Shown here piece by piece: positions 30,128-42,589 of a stretch of DNA of 64,000 nt. How positions within the stretch are numbered: position 1 is the first letter of the stretch; the number at the start of each line of letters is the position of its first letter. Below the pieces are notes generated by a model. It searched no databases and was not told the origin of the DNA. It was given only the letters and a program-made list of their open reading frames with translations. Location: positions 15,802,180 to 15,866,179 of the forward strand of contig JAJEKV010000018.1 of the NCBI GenBank assembly GCA_021234155.1. The letters run 5' to 3'. The position numbers and the translations under genes were made by a program. The stretch is from Isoetes taiwanensis. Its lineage: Eukaryota; Streptophyta; Lycopodiopsida; Isoetales; Isoetaceae.

Positions 30128-33100
30128 GTCGGCCTGAACTAGGAAACCTAGACCAGACATTTACCTCGGTCAATCCCTTGGTAATATTATCATCCTATAA
30201 CTATAATGAGCACTTCTAGCCTAGTATCCTTTACCCCCTTAACCTCAAATTTTTATACATCTGCTCAACTAGCCATTTTAGACATATAGACAATTTGGCA
30301 TTTTATTTCAACAATGGAATCATATGCACTATCTAATAAAAAATCTTTCCCATATTTTAAGTAGGGCATAGCCATAAATTTATGCTCACCAAACCAAGTT
30401 CTTTAAGAAAATTATCAACAAATCACAACTTGTCTTTAAATCAAGATATATCCTTCAACTCTAAATTTCCTTCTATAATGTTTTATGTTTGAAATTCGAA
30501 ATATAGAAGCATTCTAGAAACAAGATAAACATTTATAACCGCCACCCGCTTATGTCATGTCGATGCAATCGGGCGACACCAAGATTGTATAGACTCTTCC
30601 GAATCCCCATCATTCTTCCAGCCAAATCCAACTACAAAAGCAAAGGGAACAATGGGAAGAAAATCCCGTGCACTGGCAGCTCATTCAATACCCCGCGTGA
30701 AAAAAAATCCAGATCGGGCAAGGCCAAAAAGGTACATTGGGATTTTCAGTTCATCACCGATTACCCATTGTGCCTCTTGCCCTTCTAGTTAGAAATAACT
30801 AAAAGAATGTAAGGAGAAATCATATGCAACCGCTAAACACATGTCAATTACAAATGCCTTTTAAACACATGTCAATTTCTAATAATCACGATAAATGTTA
30901 GTCCAAATTGGGCATAAAGATAAATACAAAGAAAGATATATTAAACCAACTAGGTTATGTGGAGCAATCTGCTACCCTATACAAGTTCATCTCAAAGGCT
31001 CTATCTCGAGCCTATCAATAAATAAACAAACACTTTATGAATGTCCTAAAAACTCTTAAGACAAGATCATAACTACTTTAGTCAGCAGTATGCAACTAAG
31101 TTGTTTATTAATAAATTGAGTATCTAGGATCTCTACAAAATTTAAACCAGTGTTTAAACCAGAATCTGCATTTTTGTAGAGCTTTTAAGTAAAGTGTGGC
31201 ATCTAACCTCTACATTCAAAGATGCAAATCCTGAAACAATGTTTGCAAAGCACGAGCATATGCTTACTTAGAGATAGTAAAGGAACAACAAGAATGGTCT
31301 ATCTTAAGCACAAAACCTGTTCATATGTGGCTTTTTATCTTTCCAAGCTCCATCATTAGCGTAGAGTTTTACATCAACGTAAGACCCTGCTATAGCCAAA
31401 TGTATCAGTGCAACCTCCTTCAAGTGTCTTCTGATCAATAAGCATCCGATTATGTTTCCTGTACACAGAGAGGGCAAGTGACAGAATATGAATGATATTA
31501 TGCAAGAACCTCTGTTCAGGCAAAACTGACAATGGATTTGAAAAGAAAGTAAGATAACCTTAAGATCAAATACAGTAGCAAATCTAGATTTCCAAAATAT
31601 ACAGATCTGAGTATTATTTCAAATTTGCATTCGCCCAGAATATCTGTTTGCATTCGGGAAACATATCCACCTTCACCTTCTGGAACATATCCGCCTTATG
31701 CACTGGCCTCTACAAGCCGGCTTTAGGGTATTCGGCCACATCACTTGCATCTCGCTTGCATCTGGATGCCCTATTTTGTTAGAGACACGTTTTTCTCTTT
31801 TTTCCAAAAACCCATTTGGAAAATCCATATCAAAATTACAACATGCAAATATGCCAAAATTATGGTAAAAGTGAGATAGGAAATCCATGTCTTACAAACC
31901 CTATAGGCATTCTCAAAAGAACGATTTGAGTTAGTAAAAGTTACATGCACCATTTGCATGTTAACCTCCACATGTCCAACATGCATTTAAAACAAGTGCA
32001 TGCATACATTTTAGTATAATGTACACGTGGACTATGGCCCTTGAATTTACCAAAATGTGAACTTGCACTCCAAGGTAATTCCTTATTGAATAATATTAGA
32101 AAGAAACCCATTACACTTTTCTAAGTTCATCATTTGACTTGCATAATAATATCCCATATCAAGAAATTTGGAATAAGCAAACATAGCTTCCTAGATGACC
32201 TTTGCACATGAATATACCCAAAGGGGAGCATGCACTCAGAGGTGCATGTTGCTCAGTCGCTCAGCCAAACATGCCTTGATCAGTTGCACAGCCAACAAAA
32301 TTGCCACTTCTTCAATGGTTAAACATGCAATTCAAAGGTAGAATTGAACATTCGCAATGGTGAATATGCAATACTTCAATAAAAAAAAACCCTACCACCT
32401 ACCGTGGAATGCGGGTTAACACACCTTAATTCTATGATACTATGGCCATGGGGTTGGCAAACCCCCACTGCCACAGCAGGGGTTAAACCACATCCCATAT
32501 ATATTAGCATATAATTAAACACATCCAAAACATACCTTGATTATTTTGGATTCAAGAAATACAATATACACTGTATAGCCACCTGGCATATGTACAACGA
32601 AGGCCATGTAAGTATAATTTTGATTCAAGAAATACAATATACATTGTCCGCCAATCCGCATATGTACAAAGATAAGGCCAATCGCATAAGTATAATGTTT
32701 GACCCATCGCCTTACATATTATTTTGTCCTTGCCATTATTGTCTTAAAGCCTCATCTCATAATTTAAAGCATAAGAAAATTATAGATTTAGAATATACCT
32801 TGATTATTGAGTTTTCAGATACTGCAAGCAGCACTGTCTTATTGATATAATTTGTGTAGCCAAATAGCATAAGTATGGTAAGCCTAATGGCCAACATTCT
32901 TTTTGTCTGCATTTTTTAGTTTGTCTAATTTCATCTTATCCTTATCATTATCCATGAGTTTCCTCAAAATAGTTTCCCGAGCTCATCATTCTAAGTTTGA
33001 AGTATTATCTTCTATTCCTTATCTTCAAAAATCGCATCCTCAAGTACATAAAATCTTTTAGAATATTTCAAGCATTCATATTTTTACAATTTTTATCATC

Positions 33101-36100
33101 TAAGGTCATATGAAGCATCGCCTCGATATCAATATTTTTCCTAAGTAGCAACATAGGATTTTACATAAAGCACTCATTCAAATAGCTACGGTAAAGGACA
33201 ACATTGATATCTCCAATCTAATGAAGTGTCTAAAAAAGCCGGCTTGAACTAGGAAACCTAGACTGCACATTTACCCCTGGCCAATCCCTTGGTAACATTA
33301 TCATCCTATAACTAGAATGAGCACTTCTAGCCTAGTATCCTTTACCCCTTTAACCTCAAATTTTATACATCCGTTCAACTAGCCATTTCTGTACATATAG
33401 ACAATTTGGCATTTTTATTTCAACAATTGAATCATATGCACTATGAGAATAAAAACTCTTTCCCATATTTTAAGTAGGACATAGCCATAAATTTATGCTC
33501 AGTCATGAGTATTTTAGGTCACAACCTAAAATGAATTCCATTAGACTATCAACAAATCACAACTTGTCTTTAAATCTGAAGATAGATCCTTCAACTCTAA
33601 ATTTCCTTCAATAATGTTTTATGTTTGAAATTCAGAAATATAGAAGCATTCTAGAAACAAGATAAACATTTATAACCAGTTTTCGCTCTGTTTATGTCAT
33701 GTCGATGCACTGGCTGACACCAAGATTGTATAGACTCTTCCGAATCCCCATCATTCTTCCAGCCAAATCCAACTACAAAAGCAAAGGGAACAATGGGAAG
33801 AAAATCCCGCACTGCCAATCAATCAATACCCCTCCAGCCACATACAAGCGTGAAACGGTATCAGGGCAAGGGCCAAAAGGTACATTGGGATTTTCAGTTC
33901 ATCACCGACACCATTGTGCCTCTTGCCCTTCTAGTTAGAAATAACTAAAAGAATGTAAGGAGAAATCATATGCAAATCGCTTAAACACATGTCAATTACA
34001 AATGCCTAAACACATGTCAATTTCTAATATCATATAATCATAGTCCAAATTTTGGATATAAAGATAAATACAAAGAAAGATATATTAAACCAACTAGGTT
34101 TTGTGGAGCAATCTGCTACCCTATACAAGTCTATCTGAAAGGCTCTATCTGAGCCTATCAATAAATAAACAAACACTTTATGAATGTCTTAAAAACTCTT
34201 AAGACAAGATCATAACTACTTCAGTCAGCAGTATGCAACTAAGGTGTTTATTAATAAATTGAGCATCTAGGATCTCTACAAAATTTAAACCGGAGTTTAA
34301 ACCAGAATCTGCATTTTTGGAGAGCTTTTAAGTAAAGTGTGGCATTTAACCCCTATATTCAGAGATGCAAATCCCGAAACAATGTTTGCAAAGCACGAGC
34401 ATATGCTTACTTAGAGATAGTAAAAGAACAACAAGAATGGTCTATCTTAAGCACAAAACCTGTTCATATGTGGCTTTTTATCTTTCCAAGCTCCATCATT
34501 ACAGTAGACTTTTATATCAAGGTAAGACCCTGCTATAGCCAGATGTATCAGTGCAGCCTCCTTCAAGTGTCTTCTGATCAATAAGCATCCGATTATGTTT
34601 CCTGTACACAGAGATGGCAAGTGACAGAATATGAATGATATTATGCAAGAACCTCTGTTCAGGCAAAACTGACAATGGATTTGAAAAGAAAGTAAGATAA
34701 CCTTAAGATCAAATACAGTGGCAAAACTAGATTTCCAAGATACAGATTAGAGTATTATTTCAGATTTGCATTCGCCCAGCATATCTGTTGTTTGCATTCG
34801 CAGAACACATCCACCTTCTAGAACATATCCGCCTTATGCACTGGCCGCTATCAAGCGGACTTTAGGGTATTCGGCCACATCACTTGCATCTGGATGCCCT
34901 ATTCTGTTAGAGACACAATTTTTTCTTTTTTACCGAAAACCCATTTGGAAAATCCATACCAAAATTACAAAAAGCCAAAATCATGGTAAAAGTGAGATAG
35001 GAAATCCATGTCTTACAAAACCCCATAGGCATTCTCAAAAGAACGATTTGAGTTAGTAAAAGTTACATGCACCATTTGCATGTTAACCTCCACATGTCCA
35101 ACATGCATTTAAAACAAGTGCATGCATATATTTTAGTATATTGTACACGTGGACTATGGCCCTTGAATTTACCAAAATGTGAACTTCCACCCAAGGTAAT
35201 TACCTTTTGAATGACCATTAACATAATATTAGAAACCCATTACACTTTCTAAGTTCATCATTAGACTTGGATAATAATATCCCATGTCAAGAAATTTGGA
35301 ATAAGCAAATATAGCTTCCTAGATGACCTTTTGCACTTGAATATACCCAAAGGGGAGCATGCACTCGTGAGGTGCATGTTGCTCATTGCTCAAATAAACA
35401 TGCCTTGCCTCAAGATAATTACTATACCAACAAAATTGCCTTTATCACAAATTGCAATGCCCAACAAAATTGCCACTTCTCAATGGTTAAACATGCAATT
35501 CAAAGGTAGTATTGAATATTCGCAATGGTGAATATCCAATACTTCAATAAAAAAAACCCTACCACCTATCGTGGAATGCGGGTTAACACACCTTAATTCT
35601 ATGATACTATGGCCATGGGGTTGGCAAACCCCCATCGCCACAAAGTTGTTAAAACCACATCCCATATATATTAGCATATAATTAACCACATCCAAAACAT
35701 ACCTAGATTATTTTGGATTCAAGAAATACAATATATACAATCCCCAGATAGCCACCTGGCATATGTACAACGTAAGGCCAACTGGCATAAGTATAATTTT
35801 GGATTCAAGAAATACAATATACACTGTATAGCCACCTGGCATATGTACAGCATAAGGCCAACTGGCATAAGTATAATGTTTGACCTACTGGCCGAACATA
35901 TCATTTTGTCCTTGCCATTATTGTCTTAAAGCCTCATCTCATAATTTAAAGCATAAGAAAATTATAGATTTAGAACATACCTTGATTATTAAGTTTTCAG
36001 ATACTGCAAGAAACACTGTCGTATTGATATAATTTGTGTAGCCAAATAGCCTAAGTATGGTAAGCCTAATGGCCAACATTCTTTTTGTCAGCATTTTTTG

Positions 36101-37425
36101 GTTTGTCTAATTTCATCTTATCCTTATCATTATCCATGAGTTTCCTGAAAATAGTTTCCCGAGCTCATCATTCTAAGTTTGAAGTATTATCTTCTATTCC
36201 TTATCTTCAGCAACTGCATCCTGAAGTACATAAAATCTTTAGAATATTTCAAGCATTCATATTTACAATTTTTATCATCTAAGGTCATATGAAGCATACT
36301 GCCTGGTATCAATATTTTTCCTAAGTAGCAACATAGGATTTTACATAAAGCACTCATTCAAATAGCTACTGTGGTAAAGGACAACATTGATATCTCCAAT
36401 CTAATGAAGTGTCTAAAAAAAAGCCTACTTGAACTAGGAAACCTAGACTCTACATTTACCTCTACCAATCCCTTGGTAACATTATCATCCTATAACTAGA
36501 ATGAGCACTTCTAGCCTAGTATCCTTTACCCCTTAACCTCAGCTTATACATCTGTTCAACTAGCCATTTCTGTACATATAGACAATTTGGCATTTTTATT
36601 TCAACAATGGAATCATATGCACTATCGGAATAAAAAATCTTTCCCATATTTTAAGTAGGGCATAGCCATAAATTTATGCTCACCAAACTGCCTTGCAAAT
36701 TATCAACAAATCACAACTTGTCTTTAAATCTGAAGATATATCCTTCAACTCTAAATTTCCTTCTATAATGTTTTATGTTTGAAATTCAGAAATATAGAAG
36801 CATTCTAGAAACAAGATAAACATTTATAACCGCCAGCCTGCTTATGTCATGTCGATGCAATCGGCCGACACCAAGATTGTACAGACTCTTCCTCAATCCC
36901 CATCATTCTTTCAAATAAATCCAACTACAAAAGCAAAGGAACAATGGGAAGAAAATCCCGCACTGCAGCCATTCAATACCCCGTTAGCGTGGAAATCCAG
37001 ATCGTGGCAAGGGCCAAAAGGTACATTGGGATTTTCTACCATCACCGACCCATTGTGCCTCTTGCCTTCTAGTTAGAAATAACTAAAAGAATGTAAGGAG
37101 AAATCATATGCAACCGCTTAAACACATGTCAATTACAAATGCCTTAAACACATGTCAATTTCTAATAATGATAACCAAGTAGTCCAAATTTTGGGTATAA
37201 AGATAAATACAAAGAAGATATATTAAACCAACTAGGTTATGTGGAGCAATCTGCCACCCATACAAGTCTATCTCAGAAGGCTCTATCCGAGCCTATCAAT
37301 AAATAAACAAACACTTTATGAATGTCCTAAAAACTCTTAAGACAAGATCATAACTACTTCCGCCAGTGATGCAACTAAGGTGTTTATTAATAAATTGAGC
37401 ATCTAGGATCTACAAAATTTAAACC
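30128..37425. repeat. Tandem array of about 3.1-kb repeat, 2.3 units (array A)
   Basis: Unit starts are marked by a 'c.tgaactaggaaacctagac' word at 30128, 33238 and 36422, giving unit lengths near 3110 and 3184 bp and a partial third unit of about 1004 bp that stops at 'tacaaaatttaaacc'. Units are AT-rich and carry many short frames, none conserved in all units. An approximately 80-bp internal duplication ('ttttggattcaagaaatac...') is present in units 1 and 2. The third unit runs, through a second copy of 'ctaggatctctacaaaattt', into the CACTA exon region. Confidence 0.9.
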
Positions 37426-37489
37426 GACATCGCCTCAATTCTAGGATCTCTACAAAATTTAAACCCATCAAGATAGGTGGAATGAATTG

Positions 37490-38775
37490 CAAAAGCACGA
37501 TGACGCTTCGAAGAATGGGAGGTTCGCTAAAAGAGCCGCTCAACGGCGTAGGACAAGGTACCTACTATGAACCTGCTTGGCATAGTCATACATACCCTTC
37601 TAATATCTTAGGCCCATTCCCGAGGAGGAGGAGATAGTACCACTAATTTAAAGAGCATCGACCGCCGCTCACGTTCCCATGGACATCTTTCCTCTTCAAG
37701 CTCTATTAAAGATCATGCACAACCTGTGCGTCAACATGTCTTTGAGTATAAGTGAGTTCATCTTGAATTATGCCATTTTTTGTTCACTAACACATATTCA
37801 TATGTCTTAACCCTGTAGTCGTATGTTGAGTGTAGTCCTTCCACGAAGACGCCGCGCAAGACCACTGAAGATGGCAAGCTTTTTTGGTCTTATGTTAATA
37901 ATATCACGAATAACATTTGCCATAACGTCCACAAGGGTAAATGGAATTCGAGATGCTTTGATGCAGAAAAAGAGGCGATCAAAGCGTCGTTAGAAGAAGA
38001 ATATCCTGAGCTCAAGTCAGGAGACATCTCATGGAGGGAGGCTGTAAAACATTGTGGTCAGCATGTTAAAGCTACCAGGCATTAGGCTCCTTCGTTCTTC
38101 ATGATGACCACCATCGTACTCATGTTTGATTTATATTTTGCAGAGGTAATCAGAAGAAGCAGCTGATAGGATTGGCAGAAGCTGCGGGAGACTCGATAGA
38201 AATAGTGGTAAAACCTCTAGGGTGGACTGATGAGGCATTTGAAGTACATCATTTCCAATGCTTCCCATGAGTTGTATAACTAGATGATGCCACGTGGACT
38301 AAGACCTCAGGTTGGCAAAGGTTTGAAGGCCAACATAATGTCAAAGAAAGGGTAGATAGAATCAAGGCTGCCTTTGAAGGCGAGGTAGGTATGAAAGAAA
38401 GTGGCATCTATAGTGCCAATAAGACTGGGTCTGGCAGTTATGAGGGCACTATTAACCTATTTGTAAGTATAAATTTGGTTTATACTAACATTGAATACTA
38501 ACATTAGTTTTGGGTGCTCATGCTCACCGTGAGGATATTGTTCAAGAGAAATATTGGTAAAGATGAACGCTTAAAGGGCCTTCAAGAAAGGTAATCGTGG
38601 CAGCCATCCAATACGACTATCGCGCGCGAAACCGGGCTAGGTATGTATCATTCACTACATAATTATTTTTCGCTACAACGACCTAATTGTTGCGATATAT
38701 TATAATACGTAGATGAAGACGAAGATCGGTTAAGACGATGCCGATCGCTTCGAATTGAGCACAAGAACAATTAAA
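37490..38775 (+). pseudogene. CACTA accessory ORF exons (copy A, damaged)
   Basis: Same exon series as 61727..63000. Exon 1 (to about 37750) ends 'gagtataa|gtgagttc'; exon 2 (37836-38085) encodes TTEDGKLFWSYVNNITNN through KHCGQHVKATRH; exon 3 (38145-38462) includes QKKQLIGLAEAAGDSIEIV and SGIYSANKTGSGSYEGTINLF; the last exons are heavily altered and the acidic C terminus is broken. Relative to copy B the damage often falls on CAG and CGG words (for example 'cacagcaac' reads 'cacaagaac'), so part of it may be sequence error. Confidence 0.55.
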
Positions 38776-39170
38776 GACTTCGTTTTTTGTTATAATACTT
38801 TTAAATATTTTAATTTGTGGTGAATTGACTCAATGTATTTTATAATGTGCAAATTATTTTTTTAATTGAAGGCGAGTAATGTGCAAATTATATCGTGGAA
38901 ATATATTAATTGAATTTAATGTAAATTTTTATGCTTAGTTTCTAGTTTTTGGGATTTTTTAATGATTAATTAGTCTTTCTATGATTATTTATTTTAAAAT
39001 TTTTATACTCAATTCTAATTTTCTAATTTTTTTATTATAAATGTATTTTATTACTAATTATTTAATATTTGTTAAATATTAAATATTAATGCTTATTTAA
39101 TATTATATTGAATACTAGTATTTAATCAAGATTTTTCTTTTTATTTTTCTAATTTTTTTTTTTTTTTCAT
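38776..39170. other. AT-rich CACTA 3' noncoding region (copy A)
   Basis: Very AT-rich and nearly identical to 63001..63400. Runs of TTTAATATT-like words; no ORF. This may include the element's transcription end. Confidence 0.5.
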
Positions 39171-39177
39171 AATTCTG

Positions 39178-39725
39178 GACGATGTCGCTTAACGACGCCA
39201 TCACGCGGCCGCCCACGCCACCGACCCCGACATGTCGTGGGACGCCACACCTACAAATCACATCGTATCTAATTCGGTTTGGGACACGCTGCACGTTGTT
39301 TTAACGACGCGGACATGTTTAGTACGTGGTGACTTGACATGGCCTACTCATCGTTGAACCACCCTACTAACGCAAGGTCGCCACGCCAAAGATCCGCTAC
39401 CGGCACTAGTACAGCATGGCACCCACTTGTCCGGAGATTATCGCTTAACGACGTTTGCCACGCCGAAACGCCACGCGGCGTCATGGCCCGACAACCGCCG
39501 ACCGAACGCATTCGTGGCAAGGCTATCGCGAACGTTAACAATCGTTAAACGACGTTTAATGCCGATCCATGCCGTGATTGCGACATGCTTAACTACCGAC
39601 TGAGACGACATTTAACGATGTTCGCACGCCGTTATAAAGGCCGATAACGAAGTTTATCCGCTGCTTAACGACGACTAAACGACATCCGGACGCTTCTTAT
39701 AGACGCCGATGTATGCACAATATTT
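39178..39725 (+). repeat. CACTA 3' subterminal repeat region (copy A)
   Basis: GC-rich with repeated TTAACGACG / GTTAAACGACG words (39188, 39300, 39446, 39544, 39664, 39675 and others), the mirror of the words in the 5' subterminal region at 5846..6350. Likely binding sites for the accessory transposition protein, by family analogy. The 65-69 codon frames here are accidental. Confidence 0.75.
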
Positions 39726-39733
39726 TTGTAGTG
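39726..39733 (+). repeat. CACTA 3' terminal inverted repeat (copy A)
   Basis: TTGTAGTG, reverse complement of CACTACAA at 5829. Next bases are CATGCACC, identical in copy B. Confidence 0.75.
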
Positions 39734-40757
39734 CATGCACCACCATCACCACCACCACCACTACCCTCCCTCCCCACTCCACTCGCCTTCTTTGGAATCA
39801 TTGGGTTGTCGCTCTTTGATTAGCACCTTCCCTATGATCTAACCTCGCCCCACGCTTTCCTTCCCTCTTTCCATTTTGCTACCACCTCTTTGCCTTCCCC
39901 TCTTCTTCTAAACCGCTCCGCTCCTCTTCTTGTTGTTCCCGGCTGCTGGGGTTGCTCTTGCTCTTCTCTTCTTGAAGGGGATCCCACAAATTATGTTTTG
40001 GTCGAGCTCTATGGTGATTCACCCTAAGTGTTGGGTGGGCTGCCCTTCCATAGAGTGGTACCTACTCATCGATGAGCTAGAGCTGCCCAGTTCTTCGTCT
40101 GGTCTAGGTCGCAAGACTTAGGAATCTGCTTGTCGCTACCCACCCATCAATTTGCAATGTTTACATCGATCTACAGCCTCCTAACTTTCCTCAGCTTTGT
40201 TTGGTCCGTACCATGTCTTGTAGATTAGAAAATTGATTAATTTTTCCAAATCTTTTGAGAAGTTGCTAGAAGGTGATTTAGGACCAAATTAGGAAAAGAG
40301 ATTAAAAATAGGGTTTAAAAAGGCAAGACACTCACACATGTGGGAGAATATTCTGATTTTATGAGATTATTACTATTTTTAGCCACCCCTAATTAAGGGT
40401 GACCCCCTTCCCCAATTTTGATCTTAATTGTTTCTATAATTTTTAGGCTACCAATTATAAATTTATGTCGATCCCACCGATCGTCGATTTGTCCCATTTG
40501 ACAATTTTTAACCCATTTCGCATGGAATCATAGTATTCATATATATTTTTCATACCAATATTCATTCGACTCAATTATTCTTCCCTCTCCACGCCTACAA
40601 CTTAGTCTAGTTTATGACCTTGCTAATGGGAAAAATAATTTACGCCCACTTTCGAGGTTCAAGATCGGAATCCTCATTCTTGATCCTTCACTGAGCTAGT
40701 TAGCTACCTATTTAGGATCATATAGCCAGTGCTTGATCTTGGTCAACTAAGATCATT
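39734..40757. other. Unassigned sequence after the CACTA end
   Basis: Starts with a CAC-rich trinucleotide stretch (39740-39770), then a T/C-rich part and AT-rich DNA. If the LTR at 40771 belongs to a minus-strand element, 40440-40757 would be its internal leader, but no gag motif is readable. The 63-codon frame at 39930 has no motif. Confidence 0.3.
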
Positions 40758-40769
40758 GCTCGGATACCA
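40758..40769 (-). other. Primer-binding site of a minus-strand LTR retrotransposon
   Basis: On the minus strand the bases read TGGTATCCGAGC, one substitution from the copia-type TGGTATCAGAGC, and lie one base past an LTR end reading ...GTCACA. Together with the next entry this indicates a 5' LTR and primer site on the minus strand. Confidence 0.6.
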
Positions 40770-40770
40770 T

Positions 40771-41382
40771 TGTGACGTTCCCGCAGATAATATATGATGC
40801 CCCCGCTATGTGGGTGCCAAATCCACTTCATAGACTCCATAGCCAAAGGGCTCTATACACGAACCCGATATGATAGGAACTAAGGGGTGTAAATGCACCA
40901 ACATCATATATCTACATAACATGATAAATGACAAGAATAACATCTAATTCTAATCATATGCATCTAACTTACAGCTTAAGGTTCATTTATTAGAGTTCAT
41001 AATCCGAACCAAATTTTGAAACTATTAGTTTAAGAAAACTCGTTGACATAGTCTTATTGGACCCAACGAGTGGCATCATGTTTTCCATCAGATTGATCAT
41101 TAACAACAAAAGTCTAACCGATGAGATATAGTCTCTATCGGCCATACTAATATATATTATTGCTACAAATGTGTAACAATCTTCCCATGTTGCTAACATA
41201 TCTCGCTTTCTAATATGTCATTCATCACACTCCATATAAGTAACACAGGTTTTTGTACACATCCAAACAATCATGGACTACGCTACATGGCTATGTTGGG
41301 TTCCTCAACCCTATTTCTTTGGTGCATTGCTTCCTTATGGATCGCCTTAAACCTCAAGAAAAGTTCCTTAAAAGGCTACGGG
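40771..41382 (-). repeat. Probable LTR of a minus-strand retrotransposon, outer end unknown
   Basis: The plus strand starts TGTGACGTTCCC, the reverse complement of an LTR 3' end in CA, adjacent to the primer site. The far end is not defined; 41382 is simply where CACTA similarity begins. No second LTR was found in the window. The frames at 40990-41463 are not coding by any motif. Confidence 0.45.
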
Positions 41383-42018
41383 TTGGTTGTTCTAAATACT
41401 GCTCGCCACCACCTCCACCATTGTGCGGATTTGGTATGGATTATTTTCTATGATAAGATGTAAGTTAGCCATTTATTTTTAACATTCTAATAAATATTTT
41501 AAATGTAGCGTGTAAAGATAGTCCTTTTTTTTTCATATGCCCGTGTTCATCCCCAGGGTTATGGGCGTGTCTTCTCAAGAAGAAGAAAAATGGCATGACA
41601 AGCAAGACGAAGAGCGGAAACCGAGATATCATCAAGGCACCCACCACAAGATAGGTGGGATGAATTGCAAAGCACGATGACGTCAAGAATGGGAGGTTGC
41701 TGAAAAGAGCCGTTCAACGGCAGGACGAGGTGCGACTATGAACCCGCCCAACATGTTCATACACTCTTCCCAATATCTTAGCCCATTCCCCGAGGAGGAG
41801 GAGATAGTACCTCAATTTAAAGAGCATCGACTGTTGTTCACGCTCCCATGGACGCCTCTTTCCTCTTCTAAGCTCTATTAAAGATCATGCACAACCTGCA
41901 CGTCAACATGTCTTTGAGTATAAGTGAGTTCATCTTGAATTATGCCATTTTTGTTCACTAACACATATCTATATGTCTTAACCTCGTAGTCGTGATAAGT
42001 TGAGTGTAGTCCTTCCAA
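41383..42018 (+). mobile_element. CACTA element fragment 3 (internal)
   Basis: Aligns with fragment 1 from 'gctcgccaccacctccaccattgtg' (41401 versus 6857) through 'ggattattttct.tgataagatgtaa', an ORF start region (41560, 'atgggcgtgtcttctcaagaagaag'), the 'catatatcatcaaggcac'-type stretch and exon 1 block, to the exon 2 acceptor near 42010. It carries a single copy of the unit that is doubled in fragment 1. Frames are broken. No termini are present. Confidence 0.7.
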
Positions 42019-42589
42019 GTATGATTTCATTAATTGGAGAAATAACGCCAATTTGGGGTTTTAAGCACCCTAATTTGCTCAAGCATAAGGGCAAAAAGTA
42101 TGCTAGTGGGTATCAAATAAACGCGATGAAAAGATGACAAAGACCCAAAGACTTTCCAAAGACTTTTTTTTTTTTCATAATCCCATGCAATTCGATATCA
42201 TGCAAAATTTCGGGGCCTAATTTGGGATATTGAGGAGTGAGCCCAATTAGTAATTTCGTTAAAGCAGCCCAAATTAAACTATGGGGGCTTTTCGACAATT
42301 TTGGTAAAAGGGATATTGTGTGAGCAGAACAAAACCATTTCTTAATTCAGCCCAAATTAAATTTCGTCAGTGGGGCACTTCAGATTTTCATAATCAGCCA
42401 TGCACCACTTAATATCCTCGTGCAAAATTTAGGAACCCTAATTTTCAATGGGACAAACCATTTCATGTCCATGTTGATGTTTTGGGAAAAACTGCGATTG
42501 GGTATTAGCTCAGAGTATGCCATCCGGGACAAGCCCATCGAGATCGGCAAATAAAACTCGTCTGCTGGGCGCAACTATTCGGCCACGCG
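42019..42589. other. Unassigned sequence
   Basis: Contains two related words 'cagcccaaattaaa' (42264 and 42348) and T-runs; no motif identified. Confidence 0.25.

Larger units (their letters stand above)
37467..39733 (+). mobile_element. CACTA element fragment 2 (3' half; copy A)
   Basis: Similarity to CACTA fragment 1 resumes at 'agataggtggaatgaatt' immediately after the tandem array, continues through accessory-ORF exons, a long AT-rich stretch (38800-39170) and a subterminal region, and ends GTAGTG at 39733. The 5' end is not identified; the hairpin minisatellite at 28.9 kb may be its distal 5' region, with the array inserted between. The flank after the end is a CAC-rich trinucleotide stretch shared with copy B. 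Confidence 0.8.
24416..39776. repeat. Large direct duplication, copy A
   Basis: Collinear with 48665..64000 in the same orientation. Anchor pairs (A then B): CTTATCAATCCC 24416/48665; 'gatggtagcccag' 25628/49885; hairpin r1 28904/53195; ORF start 29616/53907; array start 30128/54405; CACTA resumption 37467/61704; CACTA end 39733/63959. Offsets range from 24222 to 24291. The match includes single-copy-looking flank past the CACTA end (CACCACCATCACC...), so this is duplication of a block, not independent insertions. Confidence 0.93.

Noticed and set aside
29957-30160. 67-codon minus-strand frame over the palindrome cluster
   Set aside because: Produced by poly(A) and palindromic words; it encodes a run of Phe and is absent in copy B.
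31310-31470. Exon-like minus-strand open frames in the 3.1-kb unit (near a 'tgtgtacag' acceptor-like word)
   Set aside because: Two overlapping frames are open over the same bases, neither starts with Met or matches a family I know, and variation between units shows no clear coding bias.
34766-35056. 96-codon and similar plus-strand ORFs in the 3.1-kb units (also 55890 and 59000)
   Set aside because: Length and frame differ between units; the ends are set by indels, not conserved stops.
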